From: Clostridia bacterium
GTDB lineage: Bacteria; Bacillota; Clostridia; Peptostreptococcales; Caminicellaceae
Direction: 5' to 3'
Assembly (NCBI GenBank): GCA_022361035.1
Contig: JAKSBP010000325.1
Location: forward strand, 1 to 59,937
DNA: 59,937 nt
In this document: piece by piece, positions 8,697 to 18,435 of the stretch
Layout of the letters: each line of letters starts with the position of its first letter
How positions within the stretch are numbered: position 1 is the stretch's first letter
Program-made: the position numbers and the translations under genes
The notes under the pieces: generated by a model
Seen by the model: the letters and a program-made list of their open reading frames with translations, nothing else
Told to the model about the DNA's origin: nothing
The model's database searches: none

Positions 8697-9614
8697 ATGA
8701 AAGCAGATACAGTTAAAAAGATTGACGTTAAAAATGAAGAACAAGAAGTTATTGGCGTTTGGAAAATGGTATGGGATAATTTTAAAAAGAATAAACTAGC
8801 ACTTTTCGGTCTAATAATCATTTCTATATTAAGTCTACTGGTTTTTATAGGTCCCTATATAAGTCCCTATGAAAGGGATTCTGTAAATTTGATAAATGCT
8901 GAACAAGCTCCTAGTCTAAAACACCTACTTGGAACCGATGAATTAGGTAGGGACTACTTTACTAGAATACTACATGGGGGTCAAATCTCACTAAGGGTTG
9001 GCCTGTTTTCTGTAGGAGTTTCATTGATTTTAGGAATATTATTTGGTGGACTTTCAGGATACTATGGTGGGTGGATAGACAATATATTAATGCGTTTTGC
9101 AGAAATCATCTATTCTTTCCCCTTTCTACCCTTAGCTATAACCCTCTCAGCTATTATTGGAACAAGGGTTTCTCCCCAGAATAAAATGTACATGGTTATG
9201 CTGATTATAGGTGTTTTGAGGTTTCCCGGTCTTGCCAGAATGATAAGGGGTCAGATTCTTACCTTAAGAGAACAAGAATTTATGCAAGCTGCCACAGCCT
9301 TGGGATTATCCGATACCCGTAAAATATTTAGACATCTTATACCTAACACCTTTGCATATATAATAGTAAATGCAACTCTAGGTGTTGCTGGAGCAATATT
9401 ATCTGAATCTTCCCTATCCTTCTTGGGTCTTGGAGTAGTTCCTCCAATACCAACATGGGGAAATATGGTTACATATGCGACAAGATCCCATGTATTAAAG
9501 AACATGCCTTGGCTTTGGATACCACCGGGACTTTGTATATTCCTTGCAGTAATGAGTATTAACTTGATTGGTGACGGCTTAAGGGATGCAATTGATCCAA
9601 AATCAAATCGTTAG
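8697..9614 (+). CDS. oppC: Oligopeptide ABC transporter permease, OppC/DppC type
   Basis: A 305-residue permease. An N-terminal cytoplasmic segment (1-30) and a first helix (about 34-53) precede the extracellular LGTDELGRDYFTRILHGG signature. The EAA motif follows at AATALGLSDTRKIFRHLIPN, with the conserved SSLSFLGLG near residue 240. AGGAGGGTG precedes ATG 8697. It should pair with the upstream permease to form the transmembrane pore and is tightly coupled to it. Confidence 0.9.
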   Translation: MKADTVKKIDVKNEEQEVIGVWKMVWDNFKKNKLALFGLIIISILSLLVFIGPYISPYERDSVNLINAEQAPSLKHLLGTDELGRDYFTRILHGGQISLRVGLFSVGVSLILGILFGGLSGYYGGWIDNILMRFAEIIYSFPFLPLAITLSAIIGTRVSPQNKMYMVMLIIGVLRFPGLARMIRGQILTLREQEFMQAATALGLSDTRKIFRHLIPNTFAYIIVNATLGVAGAILSESSLSFLGLGVVPPIPTWGNMVTYATRSHVLKNMPWLWIPPGLCIFLAVMSINLIGDGLRDAIDPKSNR

Positions 9615-9625
9615 GAGGGTTAGAA

Positions 9626-10609
9626 GTGTCAGAATATCTATTGGATGTAAGAAATGTAAAAACCCATTTTTTTACTGATAAAGGAATTATAAGGGCAGTA
9701 GACGGAGTGGATTTTAAAATAAAGAAGGGTGAAACCCTAGGTATAGTTGGAGAATCTGGTAGTGGTAAAAGTGTTACCTCTATGTCTGTAATGCAACTGG
9801 TGGAAGAGCCTGGAAAGACAGTAGAAGGAACTATTTTATTCAAGGGTAATGACCTACTGACAAAATCAGTAGGAGAAATGCAGCGGATTCGAGGTAATGA
9901 AATTTCTATGATATTTCAAGAGCCTATGACCTCATTAAATCCTGTTTTTAAAGTAGGGGAACAGATAATGGAGGTACTTACCCTCCATCAAAATATGAGT
10001 AAGGGGGAAGCAAGGAGTAAAGTTATAGACATGCTTAAATTAGTCGGAATACCTAGGGCTGAAAGGGTTGTAGATGATTATCCCCATCAGCTGAGTGGTG
10101 GTATGCGTCAAAGAGTTATGATAGCCATGGCACTAGCATGTGAGCCCAGTTTACTTATAGCTGATGAGCCTACAACGGCCCTTGATGTGACAATTCAAGC
10201 ACAAATTTTGCACATTATGAATGAGTTAAAGGCTAAATTACAAACTGCTATTATGCTTATAACCCATGATCTAGGAGTCGTAGCACAAATGGCCGATCAT
10301 GTAATAGTAATGTATTGCGGCAAAGTCGTAGAGGATGCCCTAGTTGAAGAGCTTTTTGCAAATCCAAAGCATCCCTATACAAAGGGATTAATAAAGTCTA
10401 TTCCAAGTCTAGATGATGATGGTGATAAGGAAAGATTGGACGTTATAGAGGGTATGGTACCCCATCCCCTCCATCTTCCTAAGGGTTGTTATTTTGAACC
10501 CAGATGTCCATACGCCATAGAAAAATGTAAAACCCACAGCCCTGTACTAGAAGAATTGGCACCGAATCATAGGGTAAGTTGTTTTGTTGCAGCTGAGGAG
10601 GTGAAGTAA
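9626..10609 (+). CDS. oppD: Oligopeptide ABC transporter ATPase, OppD/DppD type
   Basis: A 327-residue ABC ATPase: Walker [10 protein letters not shown] (about 41-49), signature LSGGMRQRV, Walker [13 protein letters not shown] and H-loop ITHD. It ends in the oligopeptide-ATPase C-terminal domain with the cysteine pattern [11 protein letters not shown]...C...C. In some Opp ATPases this pattern holds an iron-sulfur cluster; whether it does here is unknown. GTG 9626 follows AGGAGGG. Its stop overlaps the next start by one base (TAATG), indicating translational coupling. Confidence 0.91.
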   Translation: MSEYLLDVRNVKTHFFTDKGIIRAVDGVDFKIKKGETLGIVGESGSGKSVTSMSVMQLVEEPGKTVEGTILFKGNDLLTKSVGEMQRIRGNEISMIFQEPMTSLNPVFKVGEQIMEVLTLHQNMSKGEARSKVIDMLKLVGIPRAERVVDDYPHQLSGGMRQRVMIAMALACEPSLLIADEPTTALDVTIQAQILHIMNELKAKLQTAIMLITHDLGVVAQMADHVIVMYCGKVVEDALVEELFANPKHPYTKGLIKSIPSLDDDGDKERLDVIEGMVPHPLHLPKGCYFEPRCPYAIEKCKTHSPVLEELAPNHRVSCFVAAEEVK

Positions 10610-11580
10610 TGGATCAGCCGTTGTTAGAGGTAAAAAACCTTAAAAAATATTTTCCAGTATCCGGTGGTTTTTTCAAAAGGGTAGTCGGATATGTTAAAGC
10701 TACAGATGATATTTCCTTTACGATAGGTGAAGGCGAAACTATGGGTCTTGTTGGAGAATCTGGGTGTGGAAAATCTACTACTGGTAGAGCTTTATTAAGA
10801 CTTCACGAACCTACTGCTGGAGAGGTTTACTATAAAGGTCAAGATGTAATAGGGGCATCGAAGAGTGAAATGAAACAACTGAGAATGGATATGCAAATAG
10901 TCTTTCAAGACCCTTATAGTTCTCTAAATCCAAGGATGACAGTGGGACAGATAATCAGTGAACCTATTATTCATCATGGAATTATGAGAAAGGGCAAGGA
11001 ATTAGAAAATAAATTAAGTGAGCTTTTAGATAAGTGTGGATTGGCAAGCTATCATGTAAATCGTTACCCCCACCAGTTTTCTGGTGGACAAAGGCAAAGA
11101 ATTGGTATAGCTCGGGCCCTTGCCTTAAATCCATCCTTTATTGTGGCAGATGAACCCGTATCGGCTTTAGATGTGTCTATCCAATCTCAAGTATTAAATC
11201 TTATGATGGATTTACAAGAGGATATGGGATTATCCTATCTCTTTATTTCCCATGATTTAAGTGTGGTGAAGTATATAAGTGATAGAGTTGGAGTTATGTA
11301 TTTAGGCTCCCTAGTAGAACTTGCTGATAAAAAGGATTTGTTTAGTGTTCCAAAGCATCCATATACCCAGGCCCTATTATCTGCTATTCCAGTACCTAAT
11401 CCAAAGGCTAGAAAGAAGCAAATTATATTAAAGGGTGATATACCAAGCAACGTACATCCTCCATCGGGCTGTAAATTCCATACTCGCTGTCCTTATGTAG
11501 AGGCCATATGTAAAGAATGTGTGCCAGATTTTAGAGAACTAGGAGATAAACACTTTGTGGCGTGCCACCTCGCGAAATAA
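10609..11580 (+). CDS. oppF: Oligopeptide ABC transporter ATPase, OppF/DppF type
   Basis: A 323-residue ABC ATPase: Walker [12 protein letters not shown] (about 48-58), signature FSGGQRQRI, Walker [13 protein letters not shown], and the C-terminal oligopeptide domain ([10 protein letters not shown]...C...C). It should form a heterodimer with the preceding ATPase to drive import. GAGGAGGTG precedes ATG 10609. The 3' end overlaps the start of a small membrane-protein gene by 26 bases. Confidence 0.91.
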   Translation: MDQPLLEVKNLKKYFPVSGGFFKRVVGYVKATDDISFTIGEGETMGLVGESGCGKSTTGRALLRLHEPTAGEVYYKGQDVIGASKSEMKQLRMDMQIVFQDPYSSLNPRMTVGQIISEPIIHHGIMRKGKELENKLSELLDKCGLASYHVNRYPHQFSGGQRQRIGIARALALNPSFIVADEPVSALDVSIQSQVLNLMMDLQEDMGLSYLFISHDLSVVKYISDRVGVMYLGSLVELADKKDLFSVPKHPYTQALLSAIPVPNPKARKKQIILKGDIPSNVHPPSGCKFHTRCPYVEAICKECVPDFRELGDKHFVACHLAK

Positions 11581-11773
11581 AAAGCATAAGGAGTGGGTCG
11601 AAGAGCGAGAGAGGCAATTAAAGGAGGAATATAAAGAACAGCCTTTAGAAGTGGGATGGAAGGATATTTTAGCGATGATTATTGCAGCTTTTCAGGTGTT
11701 AATGCCCGTGTTTTTATTGGCGGCACTTTTAATTGGATTGGTATTTTTAGGATTTGCTTTTATTATAAAATAA
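11555..11773 (+). CDS. Small single-pass membrane protein at the end of the opp operon
   Basis: A 72-residue protein of unknown family. The first 35 residues are highly charged ([16 protein letters not shown]). Residues about 40-70 are a long hydrophobic stretch ending in a single Lys, i.e. one, possibly two, short membrane helices. The TTG start at 11555 lies 9 bases after AGGAG and overlaps the oppF coding end. A terminator follows, so it is the last gene of the operon. The clear charged-then-hydrophobic pattern and ribosome site support it as real. No homologue is recognised. Confidence 0.6.
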   Translation: MWRATSRNKKHKEWVEERERQLKEEYKEQPLEVGWKDILAMIIAAFQVLMPVFLLAALLIGLVFLGFAFIIK

Positions 11774-11850
11774 ATAGTTGGCTTTGATAGATAAAAGAAA
11801 GTATAGAAACTCCTAGCTATAAAAGCTAACACAATGGGTTAGCTTATTGA

Positions 11851-11886
11851 AAAATGCTGAGATAATAAATTATCAGCATTTTTTCT
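11851..11886 (+). terminator. Terminator of the oligopeptide transporter operon
   Basis: AAAATGCTGA (11851-11860) pairs with TCAGCATTTT (11873-11882) and is followed by TT-rich sequence. A smaller hairpin (AAGCTAAC/GTTAGCTT, about 11823-11846) is directly upstream. Confidence 0.85.
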
Positions 11887-11991
11887 TTTGGCATATTTTG
11901 TAATAGCTTCAATATTAAATAAATATGTTGTTTATTCTTACAAGAATATGGGTAAATATTTATCGTGAAAGAATTTTAAGAGGTGATGAAA

Positions 11992-12828
11992 ATGTATATT
12001 GGTTCACATTTGTCCATATCAAAAGGTTTTGAGGCTACGGTGAAGCAGGCGATAAGCATTGGTGCAAATACCTTTCAGTTTTTTACAAGAAATCCTAGGG
12101 GGGCTAAGGCTAGAAAACTGGACTTAGAAGATATAATGGTTGCTGATGAGTTGTGTTTGCTTCACCGTTTCGGCTCCTTGTTAGCCCATGCACCCTATAT
12201 TTATAACTTTGCTTCAAAGGAGGACGATACATGGAACCTTGCAAAAAGTTTATTAAAGGATGATTTAGAAAGACTTTCACATTTAAATAGTTGTAAGTAT
12301 TTAGTTATGCACCCTGGAAATCACCTTAATAAAGGAATAGAATATGGTATCGAAAGAATAGCCCAAGGTATAAACGAGGTTATTGACGGAAGTGAAAATA
12401 CAATGATTTTGTTAGAAACTATGTCAGGTAAGGGTACTGAAGTTGGATTTAGATTTGAACATCTTAAGGAAATCATTGATAGAGTTAAATATAAGGAGCA
12501 GATAGGAGTATGTTTCGATACTTGCCATACCTACTCTGCTGGATACGATATTGTTAGGGATTTAGAGGGTGTTCTTAAAGAATTTGATGAAATAGTAGGT
12601 ATTAACAGGTTAAAGGCTATACATTTAAACGATAGTATGCATGAGCTAGGCAGCAGAAAGGACAGGCATGCCTGCATAGGAGAAGGCACCCTTGATTTAG
12701 ACGGAATTCTTAACTTCATAAATCATCCAAAGCTAAGGGATATACCAATCTTTTTAGAAACTCCAAACGAACTCGATGGATATAAAAAAGAGATAAAGTT
12801 ATTAAAATATGGATATAATAATCTATAA
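11992..12828 (+). CDS. nfo: Endonuclease IV (AP endonuclease)
   Basis: A 278-residue TIM-barrel protein of the AP endonuclease 2 family. Zinc-ligand regions are visible: LVMHPGNH, ILLETMSGKGTE, GVCFDTCHTYSAGYD, IHLNDSMHELGSRKDRHACIG (in parts), and a final FLETPNE. It cuts DNA at abasic sites during base excision repair. ATG 11992 is preferred because the protein then begins MYIGSHLSISKG as in the family and AAGAGGTGA is correctly placed. GTG 11983 and ATG 11986 are in frame but overlap that ribosome site. It is monocistronic with its own terminator. Confidence 0.93.
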   Translation: MYIGSHLSISKGFEATVKQAISIGANTFQFFTRNPRGAKARKLDLEDIMVADELCLLHRFGSLLAHAPYIYNFASKEDDTWNLAKSLLKDDLERLSHLNSCKYLVMHPGNHLNKGIEYGIERIAQGINEVIDGSENTMILLETMSGKGTEVGFRFEHLKEIIDRVKYKEQIGVCFDTCHTYSAGYDIVRDLEGVLKEFDEIVGINRLKAIHLNDSMHELGSRKDRHACIGEGTLDLDGILNFINHPKLRDIPIFLETPNELDGYKKEIKLLKYGYNNL

Positions 12829-12859
12829 ATATGAAAGCTTTCATTCTTTTATAAATAAG

Positions 12860-12904
12860 CACTATCAAATTTTGAATTTTTATAAATTTTGGTAGTGTTT
12901 TTAT
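12860..12904 (+). terminator. Terminator after nfo
   Basis: CACTATCAAATTTT pairs with AAATTTTGGTAGTG, followed by TTTTTATTATT. Confidence 0.85.
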
Positions 12905-13011
12905 TATTATATGTTATTTCTTAGAGAAAAATTTGGTCGGGTTTTATATTAATAAATTATAAAAATACTTCCCATAATATATAAAAGGAAAAAAAATGGG
13001 GAGTGGATTAT

Positions 13012-13749
13012 TTGAAGGCATTAATTGCTGGATTAATTGCAGGTCTTGTAACTGGACTTGGAACCTTACCTCTATTATTTGTTAAAAGAATCGAAAAGCC
13101 TGTTGAAGATACCCTATTAGGATTTGCAGCAGGCATTATGATTTTTGCTAGCTCCTTTAATCTTATTCTACCAGCATTAAAAGAAAAAAGTATCATCCAA
13201 GTAATATTGGGTTTAATTGCTGGAGCTTGTATTATGGCAATAGTTGAAGTTACAATTCCTCATATCCATTTAGATAAACTTAAAATAATAGATTTTAAGG
13301 ATAAAGCTATGAAAAAGACTATGCTTCTTTTATTAGCAATAATAATTCATAGTATTCCTGAGGGACTAGCAATTGGTGTAGGCTATTCATCGAATGATCC
13401 TTCCATAGGATTAGTAATGACAATAGCAATTGTTGTGCAAAATGTTCCCGAAGGTTTAGTACTCTGTGCACCCCTTCTAGAAAAGGGATACTCTAAACTT
13501 AAAGTTATTGCCTTTGGATTTTTGGCTGGAATTGGAGAACCAATTGGTGCACTTTTAGGAGTGTTGGTTGGTAGTAGACTTAAAAATTACATGGCCTTTA
13601 TTTTAAGTTTTGCCGCAGGAGCAATGTATTATATTGTATCCCACGAATTAATACCCCAAAGTCATTGTAATGGTAATCAAATGAAAGCAACCTTTGGGGT
13701 CATATTTGGATTTATAGCTATGCTGATAATTGATTATATGGTAAAATAA
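13012..13749 (+). CDS. ZIP-family divalent metal transporter
   Basis: A 245-residue membrane protein with about eight hydrophobic segments. The two metal-site helices are clear: HSIPEGLAIGVG (about 112-123) and VQNVPEGLVL (about 143-152), as in ZupT-type ZIP importers of zinc and other divalent cations. TTG 13012 lies 8 bases after GGGGAGTG; GTG 13003 is an in-frame alternative inside that ribosome site. No metal regulator is adjacent. Metal selectivity cannot be told from sequence. Confidence 0.88.
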   Translation: MKALIAGLIAGLVTGLGTLPLLFVKRIEKPVEDTLLGFAAGIMIFASSFNLILPALKEKSIIQVILGLIAGACIMAIVEVTIPHIHLDKLKIIDFKDKAMKKTMLLLLAIIIHSIPEGLAIGVGYSSNDPSIGLVMTIAIVVQNVPEGLVLCAPLLEKGYSKLKVIAFGFLAGIGEPIGALLGVLVGSRLKNYMAFILSFAAGAMYYIVSHELIPQSHCNGNQMKATFGVIFGFIAMLIIDYMVK

Positions 13750-13771
13750 CCTATTGGTTAGTAATTTAGTA

Positions 13772-14057
13772 TATAGATGTGTGACTTACAAATTTAATAA
13801 ACGAAAGCAGCCACTGAGGTTTCCTTTAGAGCGATTTTTATAACACATAGGAAATTATAGACTTTTTAAATATAGATATATATATAATTTCCGTATATAT
13901 GTTTCAAAAGAGTCTTCCTTATAAATCTTTATCAGAGATTCTTTTATGAATCTGTTTTACCTTCTATTACCTATCTATAAACAGATTTACATCATGAGCC
14001 TAAAGGATTCTCTGTGGCTGCTGTAGTAAGTTAACATTCTCAATCTCTCATCTATAT
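13772..14057 (-). repeat. Family A MITE-like element, copy 1 (with nested insertion)
   Basis: Its reverse complement aligns with the copies at 18088-18266 and 45967-46146. All have ends of the form TATAGATG(A/T)G(T/A)GA and inner boxes AGCAGCCACAGAGAATCC / AAAGGAAACCTCAGTGGC. This copy is about 107 bases longer. The extra piece, about 13841-13945, holds its own inverted repeat GGAAATTATA/TATAATTTCC (13850-13859 with 13883-13892). No transposase is encoded. TA at both ends fits a TA target duplication. Confidence 0.75.
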
Positions 14058-14261
14058 CCTTTGTTATTATCAATAGGATTTATAAAAATTAAAATAAAAC
14101 TAGAAAATTAGGAAGTTATTTGAGTAAGCATAATTTAGAGTAGCAGAATTCTATAATAATTATGGTGTAGTTTTTTAGTTTTAATTAGAATATATGTCAG
14201 TAACTTTTTTTAGATGATAATTATGTAATTTGCATATTTAAAAATATTTTTGGTGATGAAA
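14058..14261. other. Remainder of the 13750-14261 intergenic region
   Basis: The gap between the ZIP gene and queG is about 512 bases. It is filled mainly by the family A repeat. After it I see only AT-rich sequence with no clear promoter or hairpin. Confidence 0.5.
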
Positions 14262-15377
14262 ATGAATATTAAAGAAAAAATAAAAGAGTATGCTGCAAAG
14301 ATTGATATTGACCTAATTGGTTTTACTAAGGCTGAAAATTTTACCGACTTAGAAGAGATACTTAGGGAAAGAGAAAGTAGGGATTTTTTATCAGGATTTG
14401 AAGAGAAGAATATGGAGAAGAGAATTAATCCATATTTAACCCTTGAAGAAGCTGAAACGATTATAGTTATTGGAATCTCCTATTATGTAGATGCAAAAGA
14501 TGTGGAATATATAAAAAATGCTGAAATTTATGGAAATATATCTAGAAGCTCTTGGGGGAGGGACTATCATAGTGTATTAAAAGAAAAAATGAAAAACCTC
14601 TCAGCTTATATAGAAAGGGAAACTAAGAACTTTAGGTTTAAATATTTTGTTGATACGGGACCCTTGGTAGATAGGTATTTAGCTTATAAGGCAGGTATAG
14701 GATGGTATGGAAAAAATAATTGTATCATTTCTAAGGATTATGGCTCGTGGATTTTTATAAGTTATATAATATGTAATTTAAAATTAGAAATTGATGATAT
14801 AGAGAGAACAAGTTGCCAAAGTTGTAATAAATGTATTAAGGGATGTCCTACAGGTGCATTAATGGAAAATTATCAATATAATTCTAAGCTATGTATATCA
14901 TATTTAACTCAAACTAAGGAAGACATCGATTATAGGTTAAGAGAAAAAATGGGAAATAGCTTGTATGGTTGCGATATCTGCCAGTTGGTATGTCCCTACA
15001 ATTTATATGTGAAAAGTGGACAAAGAGACTTTATACCCCATAGAGATAGTCATAATCCCCACCTATTAGAGCTGCTTAAGCTGTCCAATAGGGAATTTAA
15101 AAAGAAATTTGGTCATACTGCCTTAGGCTGGAGAGGTAATAAAATTATTAAGAGAAATGCATTAATTGCTTTAGGAAATTCTAGGAGGAAGGAAGTAGTG
15201 AAGGATTTAAAGGAATACTTAGATAATCCTTCAATAATGATAAAGAAATATACTGCCTGGGCAATTATCAGGCTGGACAAAAAAAGGGGAAAGGAAATCC
15301 TTGATGACCATCTTAAAAAGGAAGAAGAAAGGGAGGTTATTAAAGAAATCAAGAAATTATACAAATTTTATTTGTAA
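14262..15377 (+). CDS. queG: Epoxyqueuosine reductase QueG
   Basis: A 371-residue soluble iron-sulfur protein. The N-terminal half is the QueG cobalamin-binding domain (GISYYVDA, FVDTGPLVDRYLAYKAGIGW in outline). It is followed by two [4Fe-4S] motifs, CQSCNKCIKGCPTGAL and YGCDICQLVCPYN, and a C-terminal HEAT-like tail. It performs the last step of queuosine tRNA modification, which needs cobalamin; that fits a genome with a full B12 pathway. ATG 14262 is chosen with GGTGATG just upstream; TTG 14250, GTG 14253 and ATG 14256 are in frame but lack a ribosome site. Confidence 0.9.
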   Translation: MNIKEKIKEYAAKIDIDLIGFTKAENFTDLEEILRERESRDFLSGFEEKNMEKRINPYLTLEEAETIIVIGISYYVDAKDVEYIKNAEIYGNISRSSWGRDYHSVLKEKMKNLSAYIERETKNFRFKYFVDTGPLVDRYLAYKAGIGWYGKNNCIISKDYGSWIFISYIICNLKLEIDDIERTSCQSCNKCIKGCPTGALMENYQYNSKLCISYLTQTKEDIDYRLREKMGNSLYGCDICQLVCPYNLYVKSGQRDFIPHRDSHNPHLLELLKLSNREFKKKFGHTALGWRGNKIIKRNALIALGNSRRKEVVKDLKEYLDNPSIMIKKYTAWAIIRLDKKRGKEILDDHLKKEEEREVIKEIKKLYKFYL

Positions 15378-15679
15378 AATCAGCCCTTTTTTAAATAGTT
15401 AAGACCTATCCTAAGATGTTAATATATTAAACTTACCAATTTCCCACATTAAATCCTTAAATATACGAAATTAAACCTAGGGAGAATGATTGAAATTTGT
15501 TAGGCTAAAATACTTAAAGCTTAGTAATTTAAAGACTAATCTATACTACAATAATCTATATTTCTAGAATAAATTTGCTGTGACCTTAAAAAATTATACA
15601 CAAAATCCCCAAATTTTATGAAGCAAAGAAGGGTTTGCTGAATATTATAGAATATAACTTCCAGTAAGGGGGGAATTTT
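15378..15679. other. 302-base intergenic region
   Basis: No gene, clear terminator or repeat copy is recognised. A short stretch (TATCCTAAGATGTTAAT, near 15412) weakly resembles the right end of the family B repeats but is too degraded to call. Confidence 0.4.
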
Positions 15680-18031
15680 GTGAGAGAAGAAAATAGATTA
15701 AATTATCATAAATTAAAAAAGTCCTATAATCCTAGAAAATTTAAATTCAAAACCACAAAGGATTTAGAGCCATATGAGGGAATTATAGGTCAAGAGAGAG
15801 CTGAAAAAGCTTTGGAATTTGGATTAAATGTGAAAAATCCTAAGTATAATATTTATATATGTGGAATTAAAGGAACGGGAAAGACCAGTTATTGTATATC
15901 TAAAATAAAAGAAAATGCAAGGAAACAAAAAAAGAAATTTGATTGGTGTTATGTAAATAATTTTAAAGAACATCATAGGCCAAAAAGCATTAAGCTTCCA
16001 GCGGGTATGGGTAAAGTATTTAGAGAAGATATGGAATTTTTTGTGACAGATTTAATAACTGAAGTTCCAAAGACCTTTATTAGTGAAGAATATCAAAAAA
16101 GAAAGAATGATATATTAAAGAAATATCAAGATGAGAAAAATGATTTACTAGATTATTTAATTGAATATAGTAAGCAACTTGGATTTGAAATTAAAAACGT
16201 TTCAACGGGCTTAATTTTCCTACCTATAAAGGATGGTGAGAAGATTAGTGATGATGAATATGAAAATTTGGATGAGGATGAAAAAGAGGAATATGAAAAG
16301 AATGCAGAAGTGATTCAATTAAAGGCCTTAGAGGTATTGAGAAAGATAAAGATACTAGAGAAAGAAGCGAAAAAAAAGTTATATGATTTTCAGAAAATGA
16401 CGGCTCATTTTATTGTTAAGCCCAGTATTGAAGCCTTTATAGATAAATATAAGGATTTCAATAAAGTTGTTGAGTATATTAAACAAGTTGAAGAGGATGT
16501 AATAGAAAATGTTTCAGAGTTTCAGCTTATTGCAGAAGAGGAAATCCCAATAAGTAACAATATAAAGGAGTTCGCACCGAGATATTATGTTAATTTAATT
16601 GTGGATAATGATGAAGTTGAGGGTGTTCCAGTAGTTGTAGAGACAAATCCCACATTTAGTAATCTTATTGGACTAATTGAATATGAAAGTGAAAATAGTT
16701 CCTTAAGAACTGATTTTACAATGATTAAGTCCGGTGCTATCCATAGAGCTAATGGTGGATACTTAATCTTAGATGCACTGGAACTTTTACGAAATCACCA
16801 TTCTTGGGCGGCAATAAAACGAGCATTATATAATAGAGAGATTAAAATAGAGAGTCTAAAACATCAGCTTGGCATAACGGATTTAGCTACCCTTAATCCA
16901 GAATCTATACCTATAGATATAAAGATAATTTTAATAGGAAATCCCTACGTTTATAATTTACTCTATCAATATGATGAAGATTTCCATAAATTATTTAAGA
17001 TTAAAGTTGACTTTGACTCTATTATGAAAAATACCTATGAAAATCAATATAAAATAGCTAGCTTTATAAATATATTTTGCGAAAGGGAGAGTTTAAAACA
17101 TTTTACTAAAGAGGGAGTATTTAGAGTATTAGAGTATAGTAATAGATTAGCTGGTGGTCAGAACAAATTATCTACTAGATTCAATATGATAACTGAAATC
17201 TTAATAGAAGCCGATGCCTGGGCAAATTATGAAGGGAATAGGCTTGTTACAGATAGGCATGTAAAAAAGGCCATGGTGGAGAAGAAAAGTAGAAACAATA
17301 GAGTTGAAGATAGAATGGACGAATTATATAAAGATGGTAAAATTATTATAGATGTAAAGGGATTACAGATAGGAAAGATAAATGGACTCTCTATCTTAAA
17401 CACAGGAGATTACGTTTTTGCAAGACCTATGGTTATAACTGTTTCCTCCTATGCTGGGACTAAAGGAATTATTAATATTGAGAGAGAAGTAGAACTCAGT
17501 GGGAATATACATGATAAGGGAGTTATGATTCTAGAAGGATATATAAACGAAAAATTTTGTAAGGATAGACTCCTAAACATTACTTCAAAGATTTGCTTTG
17601 AACAATCATATACTGGTGTGGATGGGGATAGTGCTTCAAGTACAGAACTATATGGAATCCTATCAAGTATAGGTAATATACCAATTAAACAATATATTGC
17701 CGTAACGGGTTCAGTAAATCAAAAAGGTGAAATTCAACCTGTAGGTAGAATAACTGAGAAAATTGAAGGCTTTTATAATATATGTAAGCATCTTGGATTA
17801 ACAGGACTTCAAGGAGTAATCATACCTTCTCAAAATGTTGAAGATTTAGTTTTAGATGATGAAATCATTGAAGCAGTAAGAAATAGGCAATTTAACATCT
17901 ATTCGATATCTACCATAGAGGAAGGTATGGAGATATTGACAGATAAAAGCTTTAGGGAAATATCTAGTAGTATCGAAAATAAATTAGAAGAATATAGTCA
18001 GTTGTTGAATAAGGAAGAAAGTTCAAATTAG
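15680..18031 (+). CDS. Lon-related ATP-dependent protease (AAA_32 type)
   Basis: A 783-residue protein. An N-terminal region with Walker A GIKGTGKTSY (about 62-71) is followed by a long charged coiled-coil insertion (about 120-290) and an AAA core (GGYLILDALELLRN, then IILIGNP). A C-terminal Lon-type Ser-Lys protease domain completes it, with catalytic serine in GVDGDSASSTELY and lysine in GSVNQKGEIQPVGRI. It matches the AAA_32/YcbZ branch rather than classical LonA, which has a LAN domain. It should degrade proteins in the cytoplasm using ATP. GTG 15680 follows AAGGGGGG. Substrates are unknown. Confidence 0.9.
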   Translation: MREENRLNYHKLKKSYNPRKFKFKTTKDLEPYEGIIGQERAEKALEFGLNVKNPKYNIYICGIKGTGKTSYCISKIKENARKQKKKFDWCYVNNFKEHHRPKSIKLPAGMGKVFREDMEFFVTDLITEVPKTFISEEYQKRKNDILKKYQDEKNDLLDYLIEYSKQLGFEIKNVSTGLIFLPIKDGEKISDDEYENLDEDEKEEYEKNAEVIQLKALEVLRKIKILEKEAKKKLYDFQKMTAHFIVKPSIEAFIDKYKDFNKVVEYIKQVEEDVIENVSEFQLIAEEEIPISNNIKEFAPRYYVNLIVDNDEVEGVPVVVETNPTFSNLIGLIEYESENSSLRTDFTMIKSGAIHRANGGYLILDALELLRNHHSWAAIKRALYNREIKIESLKHQLGITDLATLNPESIPIDIKIILIGNPYVYNLLYQYDEDFHKLFKIKVDFDSIMKNTYENQYKIASFINIFCERESLKHFTKEGVFRVLEYSNRLAGGQNKLSTRFNMITEILIEADAWANYEGNRLVTDRHVKKAMVEKKSRNNRVEDRMDELYKDGKIIIDVKGLQIGKINGLSILNTGDYVFARPMVITVSSYAGTKGIINIEREVELSGNIHDKGVMILEGYINEKFCKDRLLNITSKICFEQSYTGVDGDSASSTELYGILSSIGNIPIKQYIAVTGSVNQKGEIQPVGRITEKIEGFYNICKHLGLTGLQGVIIPSQNVEDLVLDDEIIEAVRNRQFNIYSISTIEEGMEILTDKSFREISSSIENKLEEYSQLLNKEESSN

Positions 18032-18037
18032 TATTAA

Positions 18038-18072
18038 TTAAAAGGGCAGGCTAACTAGTCTGCCCTTTTAAT
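18038..18072 (+). terminator. Terminator after the Lon-like gene
   Basis: A perfect stem TTAAAAGGGCAG/CTGCCCTTTTAA (18038-18049 with 18060-18071) with a 10-base loop. Confidence 0.85.
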
Positions 18073-18087
18073 TTGAGAGCTGATAAC

Positions 18088-18266
18088 TATAGATTTGTGA
18101 TTGAGAATGTTAACTTACTAAAGCAGCCACAGAGAATCCTTTAGGCTCATGCTATAAATCTGTTTTTAGATAGATAATAGTAGGTAAAATAGATTTATAA
18201 AAATCGCTCAAAAGGAAACCTCAGTGCCTGCTTTCGTTTATTAAGTTTCTTAGTCACACATCTATA
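18088..18266 (+). repeat. Family A MITE-like element, copy 2
   Basis: 179 bases with imperfect inverted ends (TATAGATTTGTGA ... TCACACATCTATA) and inner complementary boxes AGCAGCCACAGAGAATCC and GGAAACCTCAGTGCCTGC. The orientation is the same as copy 3. It fills most of the 404-base gap between the Lon-like gene and tdh. Confidence 0.75.
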
Positions 18267-18308
18267 AGAGGTGGATATCTTTCTCCTTTAAATTTTATTG
18301 TATTTTTC

Positions 18309-18336
18309 TTGATTATTTATTTTTTTGTAGTATACT
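18309..18336 (+). promoter_or_regulatory. Promoter of tdh
   Basis: TTGATT (18309-18314), a 16-base spacer and TATACT (18331-18336), about 100 bases before tdh. Confidence 0.55.
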
Positions 18337-18435
18337 AAAATTATTAGAAGTGTACGCAATATAGAAACATAATCCATAAAAAATATGAAATATGTATTTC
18401 AATGGAAAACATATTTCTTCTAGAGGGGGAAAGTT

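Noticed and set aside
15405-15480. Sixth copy of the family B repeat
   Set aside because: Only short scattered matches; no complementary arms and no loop core.
18038-18435. Glycine riboswitch before tdh-kbl
   Set aside because: The leader holds a terminator, a family A repeat and a promoter; none of the glycine aptamer landmarks are present.
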